Positions 1-5,022 of a DNA stretch of 5,718 bases are shown here, one piece after another. The notes under the pieces are model-generated. The model searched no databases, was not told the DNA's origin, and worked only from the letters and a program-made list of their open reading frames with translations. The translations under genes were made by a program, and so were the position numbers. The stretch is from Candidatus Latescibacteria bacterium 4484_107 (GTDB lineage Bacteria > Latescibacterota > 4484-107), in the NCBI GenBank assembly GCA_002059205.1, contig MVCQ01000114.1, forward strand, positions 1-5,718, in the 5' to 3' direction. Within the stretch, counting starts at the first letter, position 1; each line of letters begins with the position of its first letter.

Positions 1-964
1 TTCAATTTGAACATGTGGCTGTGCATATCTCCCAAGAGACCTCCGGGCCCCGTCGCAACGGCAGATTTGGCGGCCAAGGGCATGTGACAGCTTATACACC
101 TCAGATCGGCCATTTTGGAGATGCGGATCGTCTGATCGGCGTGACAAGGGGTACAGGTGGGCGTCTTCACACCGCCTAAATGGTATCGGGTGCTTTTGTG
201 CGGATCGTGACACACCACGCACGCCAGCATCCCGTGGGGAGAATTTCTCAATTCGTCGTATTGGTCGCTCCGGATCAGTCCCCCACGGGCCTCGATCCGG
301 GGGCGGCCGTCTAAGTAATGACATTGGCCGCATAGCTCGGCGGAAGGATTTTTCTTGATTTTACTTTTGTCTCCTCCGTTTGCAATATGGCCCCCCCCTC
401 GCCGTGGCACCGTTCACACTGAATTCCGGCCAGGGTCCAAACGCCCGCTATGCCCTCCAATCCATCCTGATGCACGCCGCCGCTCTCGCCCGATGCCCGC
501 CATCCCGTCGTATGGCATTGGGCACAGTCACTGTCGTAAGGTTTGGTCCCGGCTTTCTGCTCAGAATAATAGGCGACCCACTCTTTTGTGGCCAGGTTGT
601 ACTGAGCCTTCTTCCCGGTGACGAGATACCCCTTGCGATCCACGAACCGGGCTTTCCAGCCGTATCCTCCCAAGACGTACGATATATCCTCCCAGATATA
701 GCCCTCCGGAGGAACTGGCACAGAGGAAAAGGGCCACTTCGGCGGCCTCCCTTTTTCCACTTTGTGGACGATCTGGGCATGGCCGGTCTTCATAAAGTTG
801 AGGTATGTCTTGGGATGACAGCTTCTACATGCCTCTGAATCCCTATAACCCCCACAGGAAGCCGTGGGTTGGGACGCACGACCCCACATGCGCACTCCGA
901 AATAGAGAACGAGGACACCCACTCCCAGCATCAGGAAGAGGGCGAGTAAGAGGATTTTTCTCAT
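1..964 (-). CDS. Multihaem cytochrome c, partial at the left edge and interrupted by a -1 frameshift
   Basis: Membrane-anchored multihaem c-type cytochrome, expected to carry electrons outside the cytoplasmic membrane. From ATG at 964-962, residues 3-23 form one hydrophobic segment (signal anchor or uncleaved signal peptide). Haem motifs CRSCH (residues 46-50, bases 829-815), CAQCH (147-151, 526-512) and CERCH (183-187, 418-404) follow. The reading frame then breaks in eight G (398-391) and would stop at TAG 313-311 after about 28 unrelated residues. In the neighbouring frame the protein continues without a stop to the window edge with four more motifs: CGQCH (332-318), CVVCH (221-207), CTPCH (155-141) and CISCH (98-84). 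That makes seven haems in about 320 residues. The first motif region, SEACRSCHP, resembles the cytochrome c554/c' type. No clear Shine-Dalgarno precedes the chosen ATG, but the hydrophobic start supports it. The gene lies 82 bases downstream of the radical-SAM gene on the same strand. Family call is strong; the exact electron partner is unknown. Confidence 0.88.
391..398 (-). other. G8 homopolymer at the cytochrome frameshift
   Basis: Eight consecutive C on the plus strand (G on the coding strand) lie right after the third haem motif, CERCH-Gly-Glu. Read as it stands, the frame leaves the cytochrome. With one extra G (or two fewer) it would read Gly residues and then GHIANGGD into the frame holding four more CXXCH motifs. 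The break point is therefore placed within or very near this run. It may be a sequencing or assembly slip, a fixed mutation, or a phase-variable tract. Confidence 0.8.
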
Positions 965-986
965 CTTAAATGCAGATAGAAGTGAA

Positions 987-1030
987 GGTAGAGACAGACG
1001 GTAGAGAAGCTTTTTGCCTTTGCCTCTACC
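987..1030 (-). other. Alternative hairpins between radical-SAM and cytochrome genes
   Basis: On the minus strand, GGTAGAG (1030-1024) is followed by two copies of its exact complement CTCTACC, at 1006-1000 and 993-987, six bases apart. Only one can pair at a time, giving two mutually exclusive 7-bp stems with loops of 17 and 30 bases. They end 22 bases before the cytochrome start codon. There is no downstream T-run, so this is not an intrinsic terminator. It could be an mRNA processing or stability element, or chance. Confidence 0.35.
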
Positions 1031-1046
1031 TGAAGTTCTTTGCGCT

Positions 1047-1967
1047 TCACGCCGACTGATAATACCGTTTCCCCCCGAAAATTTTCGAAGCGATCTTTCC
1101 GTCGTGTTCCAGGACTTCGAGATATTTGACGACCTCGTTTCGGTGCACACCCAGGGCTTCGGAAATGTCGCTCAGGGTGACGGGGCGCCGCCGGAGCAAG
1201 GTGAGTACCGCTTCTTCCACATCCGCTTTGTACGCGGACTGATCCTTGCGCTTAAACGACGCGATAATCTCGGCGTTTCCGCCCAATTGTTCCCGGATCC
1301 CACTCAGTTCTTCTTCGGTTAGCGGCTGAGCAAACACCTCCGCCGGAGGACGGATCACCGTGTTGAGTTGAATCTTTTCCGGGCGCAGTTCCCCGATCAC
1401 CCCCCGCATCCGCTCGATCTCCTCAGACGCATCGTTGATCCCCTTCACGAACATAATTTCCAGCCAGAGCTGTCCCGAAAAGATTTCCCGAAAGATCCTC
1501 AACCCCTTTAGAATCGTCCCGATTTTCAGGCGGCCATGGGGACGATTGACCCGCTGAAAAGCCTCGTCCGATACGGCGTCCAACGAAGGAATCACCAGAT
1601 CGGCGGCGGAGAGCGCCTCCCGAACCTCCCGCTCATAAAGCAGGCTTCCGTTGGTCAATACCGCCACGGGGATGCAAGTCATCTCCTTGATCTTTCGAAT
1701 CATCTCCCCGATTTTGGCGTTTAAGGTGGGTTCGCCGGAACCCGAAAACGTGATGTAATCTATCTGTTGGCCGAGGGAGAGCACATGCCGCAACTCCTCG
1801 AGAATGACTTCCGCCGTAACGTATTCCGCTCTCCGAAGCGTTTTTTTCGTGGTGCGCTCCAACTGGCAGTAAATGCAATTGTACGTGCACGTCTTGAGAG
1901 GGACTACATCCACACCGAGTGAGAATCCCAATCGGCGCGACGGCACCGGACCGAATATCTGGCTCAT
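1047..1967 (-). CDS. Radical-SAM protein with C-terminal winged-helix domain (COG0731-like)
   Basis: Radical S-adenosylmethionine enzyme of 306 residues. The N-terminus FGPVPSRRLGFSLGVD (5-20) is typical of the group related to wyosine-synthesis TYW1/Taw1 proteins (COG0731). The cluster-binding motif is CX3CX2C: Cys27, Cys31, Cys34 in CTYNCIYCQ. FSGSGEPTL (74-82) matches the SAM-binding glycine-rich segment, and VLTNGSLL (103-110) is a typical barrel strand. Residues about 248-303 (VTLSDISEALGVHRNEVVKYLEVLEHDGKI is the core, split here only for description) form a helix-turn-helix plus wing ending in KRYYQ. Bacterial members of this group have no settled substrate, so tRNA wyosine synthesis should not be assumed. 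ATG at 1967 is preferred to ATG at 2024 because AAGGAG lies 10 bases upstream and the family-conserved sequence begins at once. The gene is probably first in an operon with the downstream cytochrome, from the consensus promoter at 2169-2141. Confidence 0.9.
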   Translation of the reverse strand: MSQIFGPVPSRRLGFSLGVDVVPLKTCTYNCIYCQLERTTKKTLRRAEYVTAEVILEELRHVLSLGQQIDYITFSGSGEPTLNAKIGEMIRKIKEMTCIPVAVLTNGSLLYEREVREALSAADLVIPSLDAVSDEAFQRVNRPHGRLKIGTILKGLRIFREIFSGQLWLEIMFVKGINDASEEIERMRGVIGELRPEKIQLNTVIRPPAEVFAQPLTEEELSGIREQLGGNAEIIASFKRKDQSAYKADVEEAVLTLLRRRPVTLSDISEALGVHRNEVVKYLEVLEHDGKIASKIFGGKRYYQSA

Positions 1968-1977
1968 GGGGGCTTGT

Positions 1978-1983
1978 CTCCTT
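1978..1983 (-). promoter_or_regulatory. Shine-Dalgarno AAGGAG of the radical-SAM gene
   Basis: AAGGAG at 1983-1978 stands 10 bases before ATG 1967-1965. It selects this start over the in-frame ATG 57 bases further upstream, which would add 19 residues outside the conserved family sequence. Confidence 0.75.
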
Positions 1984-2072
1984 ATTTCCAATGAGGTCTT
2001 AGCGTGACCCTTTCCCGTTACCATTTTGGCGCGAGGGCCGCCGGGTTCGCGGAGGAAAGGAAGCCCTTCCTT

Positions 2073-2098
2073 GTCTTCGCTCGCAGCAAGACTTTTTT
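2073..2098 (+). terminator. Weak terminator-like hairpin with T6
   Basis: On the plus strand, GTCTT (2073-2077), a bulged C and GCT (2079-2081) pair with AGC (2085-2087) and AAGAC (2088-2092) around a CGC loop. TTTTTT (2093-2098) follows immediately. A second small palindrome, AAGGAAG/CTTCCTT (2057-2063 and 2066-2072), abuts it. No plus-strand gene precedes it. It would act on antisense transcription through the radical-SAM leader, or be a relic. The stem is only half GC, so this is weak. Confidence 0.25.
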
Positions 2099-2140
2099 AA
2101 CCCCTCGCTGACCCGCTCTATTGCCTCGCACAGCTTACCA

Positions 2141-2169
2141 AATATAGACTCCGCTCCTTTCTTTGTCAA
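2141..2169 (-). promoter_or_regulatory. Consensus sigma70-type promoter for the radical-SAM/cytochrome unit
   Basis: On the minus strand, TTGACA (2169-2164) is a perfect -35 box. It is separated by exactly 17 bases from TATATT (2146-2141), a good -10 box. Transcription would begin near 2134, leaving a leader of about 165 bases before ATG 1967. The -35 box lies inside a degenerate copy of the palindrome repeat, 11 bases from the first full copy at 2181. Control by whatever binds the array is therefore likely. Confidence 0.75.
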
Positions 2170-2259
2170 GGCTTTTCTTACTTGACAGGTCAAGTGCTTC
2201 TTACTTGACAGGTCAAGATTATTCCTGCTTGACAGGTCAAGTGCTTCTTACTGACAAAG
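2161..2259. repeat. Three-copy palindrome array (operator-like) with degenerate end copies
   Basis: CTTGACAGGTCAAG occurs three times without change at 2181-2194, 2204-2217 and 2228-2241, at 23- and 24-base spacing. Each is an inverted repeat, CTTGAC-AG-GTCAAG. The linker GTGCTTCTTACT follows copies 1 and 3. Half copies flank the array: TTGTCAAGGCTTTTC on the left and CTGACAAAG on the right. The outermost CTTTGTCA (2161-2168) and TGACAAAG (2252-2259) are an exact inverted pair. The centre of the array (2210) coincides with the centre of the middle copy. This is the arrangement of a multi-site transcription-factor operator. Iterons are a less likely reading, since there is no replication gene nearby. 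The regulator is not identified. Confidence 0.85.
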
Positions 2260-2279
2260 CGTCGGGATATTTTTATACT
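2251..2279 (+). promoter_or_regulatory. Rightward promoter P1, divergent from the radical-SAM promoter
   Basis: CTGACA (2251-2256; 5 of 6 to consensus) and TATACT (2274-2279; 5 of 6) have 17-base spacing. The -35 box lies in the decayed right-end copy of the palindrome repeat, mirroring the leftward promoter. The predicted start is near 2286. The transcript would lead toward the toxin-antitoxin genes, through a second promoter, with no convincing gene in between. Confidence 0.55.
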
Positions 2280-2606
2280 CCCTCACAGGACACATTTCCG
2301 GTTTTCGCGCTGATTGGCCGCGATCGGGTGGTGAGGCATGATGAAAACAGCTGGGATTTTTGTTGACTTTTGATTGGTTTACGTCTATATTTTGAGCAAG
2401 CACGGATCCTGCGGATCGTAGCCCCGCGGACCGCCTTTGGAGGGTGCATTCGGAGAAGGAACGGGGTTGACGCATGAGCCCGGCAAATGGAGTGTCGTTC
2501 AGCACCTTCCTGACGCTCGCGCGCGGGAACGAGCACCAGAAATGTGAGATGTGATTGAAGGCGGGGCGAAGCACTCGGAAAAATACGAAATGAGGAGGGA
2601 TAACCC
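2280..2606 (+). other. Gene-free leader upstream of the toxin-antitoxin operon
   Basis: No convincing coding sequence is seen. The region contains promoter P2 at 2363-2391, a weak hairpin GCTCG/CGAGC (2515-2519 with 2530-2534) and, near the end, the antitoxin ribosome site. Two very short ORFs (11 codons from 2341 within ATGATG, and 26 codons from 2474) lack good support. From P2 the untranslated leader would be about 210 bases, long for a toxin-antitoxin operon. Confidence 0.5.
2363..2391 (+). promoter_or_regulatory. Promoter P2 for the toxin-antitoxin operon
   Basis: TTGACT (2363-2368; 5 of 6 to consensus) and TATATT (2386-2391) are spaced by 17 bases, the same -10 box and spacing as the leftward promoter. 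The predicted start is near 2398. No palindrome matching the upstream array overlaps it. Autoregulation by the antitoxin, usual for such operons, is plausible but not visible. Confidence 0.65.
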
Positions 2607-2888
2607 ATGGCGCAAATCGAACGCGGTAAAGTCCAAAATGGGAGCATCGTGTTTCCTCAACCACTTCCTTTCCCCGAAGGGATGGAAGTGATGGTACGCA
2701 TAGACCTGATAACGGGAGGTAATCAGGCCATGCCTTTGAGGGCGACATGTGTGCCCGACGCGAGTGCGCACTTCGCTGCCCTGCCGTTCTTCGGAATGTG
2801 GGCAGACCGCGAGGACATGCGGGATAGTGCAGGATGGGTGCGAAAGGAGCGGGAACAATGGCAACAGCGAGCAACGCGGCAGGATTAA
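2607..2888 (+). CDS. Antitoxin partner of the PIN toxin (AbrB/DUF104-like N-terminus)
   Basis: A 93-residue protein, probably the antitoxin that neutralises the following PIN-domain ribonuclease. Residues 4-33 (IERGKVQNGSIV, then PLPFPEGMEVMVRI) look like the short beta-hairpin DNA-binding or dimerisation fold of AbrB-type and DUF104-type antitoxins. Residues 60-88 (LPFFGMWADREDM, WVRKEREQWQQR) form an acidic, aromatic then charged helical tail of the kind that wraps a PIN toxin. AGGAGGG (2593-2599) stands 7 bases before the ATG, an excellent ribosome site. The end overlaps the toxin gene by 31 bases, so translation is likely coupled. Role is inferred mainly from position and the neighbour; the precise antitoxin family is uncertain. 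Confidence 0.75.
   Translation: MAQIERGKVQNGSIVFPQPLPFPEGMEVMVRIDLITGGNQAMPLRATCVPDASAHFAALPFFGMWADREDMRDSAGWVRKEREQWQQRATRQD
2843..2849 (+). promoter_or_regulatory. Shine-Dalgarno AAAGGAG of the toxin gene, inside the antitoxin gene
   Basis: AAAGGAG lies 8 bases before ATG 2858-2860 and after the in-frame ATG at 2834. It therefore fixes the toxin start at 2858. It sits within the antitoxin's last codons, which couples the two genes. Confidence 0.75.
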
Positions 2889-3259
2889 CGGATACGGATA
2901 TCCTTATTGACGCTACACGAGGTGTGGAGGATGCCGTCGCGTTTCTGACTGCGCAACAGGTCGGTGCGGGTGTCCACGTCAGTATCATCTCCGCTATGGA
3001 GTTAGTCGCAGGCTGTCGCAACAAGGTAGAGCTGGCACGGGTACAACAGTTCCTTCAACAAGTCACCGTTTTGCCTGTCAGCGCTGCTGCGTCCCAGACC
3101 GCCTATGAATTGATGGAGTCTTTCTTCCTCAGTCATGGACTGCTTATCCCCGATGCGCTGATTGCGGCAACGGCTCTGGAGGATGGGCTGACGCTTCATA
3201 GCAGGAATAACCGCCACTTTCGCATGATTCCCACGCTCATGGTCGTTCGTCCGTATTAG
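2858..3259 (+). CDS. PIN-domain toxin ribonuclease (VapC-like)
   Basis: A 133-residue PIN-domain protein, the usual size for VapC-type toxins. These are magnesium-dependent endoribonucleases that cut tRNA or other RNA and arrest growth when freed from their antitoxin. The acidic active-site set is present in order: Asp12 in TDTDILID (11-18), Glu48 in SAMELVAG (45-52), Asp99 in IPDALIAATALEDG (97-110), and a final polar position at Asn117 in HSRNNRHF (114-121). Nothing suggests inactivation. The start at 2858 is chosen for its strong ribosome site; the upstream ATG at 2834 would add eight residues of unlikely sequence. The gene overlaps the antitoxin by 31 bases and ends at TAG, with no intrinsic terminator visible after it. 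The RNA target cannot be read from the sequence. Confidence 0.88.
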   Translation: MATASNAAGLTDTDILIDATRGVEDAVAFLTAQQVGAGVHVSIISAMELVAGCRNKVELARVQQFLQQVTVLPVSAAASQTAYELMESFFLSHGLLIPDALIAATALEDGLTLHSRNNRHFRMIPTLMVVRPY

Positions 3260-3414
3260 CCTACCTATTCACGAAGTTGAGCGTGCATCCGATGCGCAAA
3301 CGACTTACCTGGATTCCGTGGCTTTGAACCTCCATAGCTGAGGAGCTGTGCTGAGCAAAGGAATGAGGCCGTCCCCTTTTCGTTCCTGCGCGGAGATTTT
3401 GCAGTGAGGTGGAA

Positions 3415-3443
3415 ATTTCCAAAGTCTCGAAGACTTTGGAAAT
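3415..3443. repeat. Perfect 13-bp hairpin upstream of the flippase gene
   Basis: ATTTCCAAAGTCT (3415-3427) and its exact complement AGACTTTGGAAAT (3431-3443) enclose the loop CGA. No T-run follows, so it is not an intrinsic terminator for the toxin operon. It ends 12 bases before the flippase ribosome site (AGGA 3456-3459) and could influence its translation. It could also be a dispersed palindromic element or a regulator site. The remaining bases 3260-3414 show no gene, only short imperfect repeats such as GCTGAG and a GCAT/ATGC mini-hairpin near 3290. Confidence 0.75.
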
Positions 3444-3466
3444 CGTTAGTGATATAGGACAAAACC

Positions 3467-4969
3467 ATGCCCCACTCCGACAGTCTGACCAAAAAATCCG
3501 CGTTCGTAACAAGCGGACGTTTTGTCAACGCGGGCATGCGATTTCTCGTCAACCTGACGGTTGCGCGCATTTTCGCGGAGCGGGTGGCGTTGAACGGGGA
3601 ATATCAGCAGGTGTGGCTGCTGTTCAATACCTTTTTCCCGATTTTTCTGTTCGGCATTCCGCAGTCCATCTACTATTTTTATCCCCGTTCTGATTACGAC
3701 CAGCGCGGCGCGTTTGTGCGGCAGAGTCTGTTGCTTTTGCAGATCTTAGGAGGCGTCTTCTTCGTCTTCCTGTTTTGCATGGCACCCTATGCGGGAAAGC
3801 TATACGGGACGCCCCAATTAATCCCTCATTTTCGTTGGTTTGCCGTGTACGGCTTTGCGATGGTGGCCGCCGGTTTTTTCGATACGTTGTTCATTGTAAT
3901 GAACCGTCATCGCTGGCAGGCCGCGGTGATGGCCTCGGAGGCGGTGCTTTTCTTCTGCGCGACAGTCGTTCCTATTTACCTCGGGGCCGCGCTGATCACC
4001 GTGTTCAAGTGCGTGACTGCCCTCGCGCTCGTCAAATGGGTATTTGTGCTTGGAGTGCTGGCTTCGGAAAAAAGGGAGTTCCGGCTGACCTGGACGTTAC
4101 CCCAATGGGAAAAGATCAAAACACAACTTGCATACGCGGCGCCATTGGGGCTGACGGCGGCCGTGGGCTATCTCTCGATCTATCTCGACAAGAACATCAT
4201 CTCGGGGTATTTTGGCTCCGCTACGTACGCCATTTACGTGTACGGCGCGATGGAAGTTCCCTTCGTGGCGATGGTGCTGAGTGCGATCAACAACGTGCTC
4301 GTTCCTGAGATCAGCCGGATGCACCACGAGGGGCAGGTGCAAAAAATTTCCAGGGTATGGCAGCGGGCCATCAGCAAAACCAGTTTGCTGCTCTTGCCGA
4401 TGTGGATTTTTCTGATGATCTGGGCGGTGGAACTCTACGTCTCCATATATGGAGCGCCCTATCGTGCTTCTTCGCTTATTTTCCGTATCTACCTGCTCAA
4501 ACTGCCTCTGCGCATCACCGCATATAACATGGTGCTCTCCGTCATCGGCTATCCCAATCTCGTGTTTCGCATTGCCTTGATAGAGATGGGCATCAACACG
4601 GCGCTCAGTCTGACCTTCGTGCGTTGGTGGGGGATGCCGGGGCCGGCCATAGCCACTGTGATCGCCACGTATGTTCAGGTGATCGTGCTCACCCGGGTGA
4701 TCCGGACGAAGTTGAGCCTGCGGGTTCGTGATATTTTCCCCTGGCGGCATCTTATGAAAGTCCTGAGCTTGAGTCTGTTTGCCGGTGCGGTCAGTCTGAT
4801 TGCTTATGTGGCGCCGGTCGCTTATTGGGCGCAGCTTATCCTCGGGGGGGCGCTGTTCGGCGTCACGTGTCTGGTCCTGTTCTGGCGCAGCGGCGATATA
4901 GCCCTGTTGTTTAATCTACCGACTTTTTCACTGGGCAGGAGCTTCAGAGGGAAAAACCGTGAACCGTGA
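3467..4969 (+). CDS. Wzx-like polysaccharide/lipid-linked oligosaccharide flippase
   Basis: A 500-residue integral membrane protein of the oligosaccharide-flippase (Wzx/PST, MOP superfamily) type, which moves undecaprenyl-linked glycans across the inner membrane. About a dozen hydrophobic segments are visible, with strong ones at 50-71, 84-108, 124-144, 152-175, 181-198, 222-240, 262-280, 306-328, 338-360, 394-411, 430-450 and 455-473. Family-like sequence includes the charged N-terminal segment GRFVNAGMRFLVNLTVAR (17-34) and LAYAAPLGLTAAVGYLSIYLD (221-241, split for length at 20 when searched), where an amphipathic Asp/Lys follows the helix. The length is typical. AGGA (3456-3459) lies 7 bases before the ATG. 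No glycosyltransferase or polymerase gene is adjacent, so the glycan is unknown. No promoter is seen in the 207-base gap upstream. Confidence 0.85.
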   Translation: MPHSDSLTKKSAFVTSGRFVNAGMRFLVNLTVARIFAERVALNGEYQQVWLLFNTFFPIFLFGIPQSIYYFYPRSDYDQRGAFVRQSLLLLQILGGVFFVFLFCMAPYAGKLYGTPQLIPHFRWFAVYGFAMVAAGFFDTLFIVMNRHRWQAAVMASEAVLFFCATVVPIYLGAALITVFKCVTALALVKWVFVLGVLASEKREFRLTWTLPQWEKIKTQLAYAAPLGLTAAVGYLSIYLDKNIISGYFGSATYAIYVYGAMEVPFVAMVLSAINNVLVPEISRMHHEGQVQKISRVWQRAISKTSLLLLPMWIFLMIWAVELYVSIYGAPYRASSLIFRIYLLKLPLRITAYNMVLSVIGYPNLVFRIALIEMGINTALSLTFVRWWGMPGPAIATVIATYVQVIVLTRVIRTKLSLRVRDIFPWRHLMKVLSLSLFAGAVSLIAYVAPVAYWAQLILGGALFGVTCLVLFWRSGDIALLFNLPTFSLGRSFRGKNREP

Positions 4970-4998
4970 AACGTGCCCCCTGACCCTTGATCCCTATT
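4957..4998. repeat. Degenerate heptanucleotide tandem repeat at the flippase 3' end
   Basis: Six successive 7-base units can be read: CCGTGAA, CCGTGAA, ACGTGCC, CCCTGAC, CCTTGAT, CCCTATT. C at position 2 and T at position 4 are kept in all six, and G at position 5 in five. The flippase stop codon (4967-4969) lies in unit 2, so the last residues (Asn-Arg-Glu-Pro) are encoded by the repeat. Its array probably grew into the gene end. Confidence 0.6.
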
Positions 4999-5022
4999 TT
5001 GAAAAAAGGATGTGAGAAAATC

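Noticed and set aside
1047..1150. Upstream extension of the cytochrome to 1150
   Set aside because: The frame stays open, but it would overlap the radical-SAM gene and place about 60 unrelated residues before the hydrophobic N-terminal anchor.
2179..2250. Possible CRISPR array
   Set aside because: Repeats are only 14 bases with gaps of 9-10 bases that are partly identical to each other, which fits operators and not repeat-spacer units.
2163..2366. 67-codon plus-strand ORF across the palindrome array
   Set aside because: It starts at a non-ATG codon without a ribosome site, its sequence is largely a translation of the repeats, and both divergent promoters overlap it.
2474..2554. 26-codon ORF in the toxin-antitoxin leader
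   Set aside because: The only purine-rich stretch upstream is about 13 bases away, too far for a good ribosome site, and nothing else supports translation.
2248..3024. 258-codon minus-strand ORF opposite the toxin-antitoxin genes
   Set aside because: It is antisense to two well-supported genes with good ribosome sites, and its composition (rich in Pro, Ser, Arg, Cys) has no family look.
4097..4750. 217-codon minus-strand ORF within the flippase gene
   Set aside because: It is a shadow of the flippase reading frame, rich in His, Arg and Gln, with no recognisable domain.
4978..4995. TPP-riboswitch-like string CCCTGACCCTTGATCCC before the ThiC-family gene
   Set aside because: It resembles part of the TPP core by chance. 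The other conserved segments are missing, the gap is only 53 bases, and the string is explained by the heptamer repeat.
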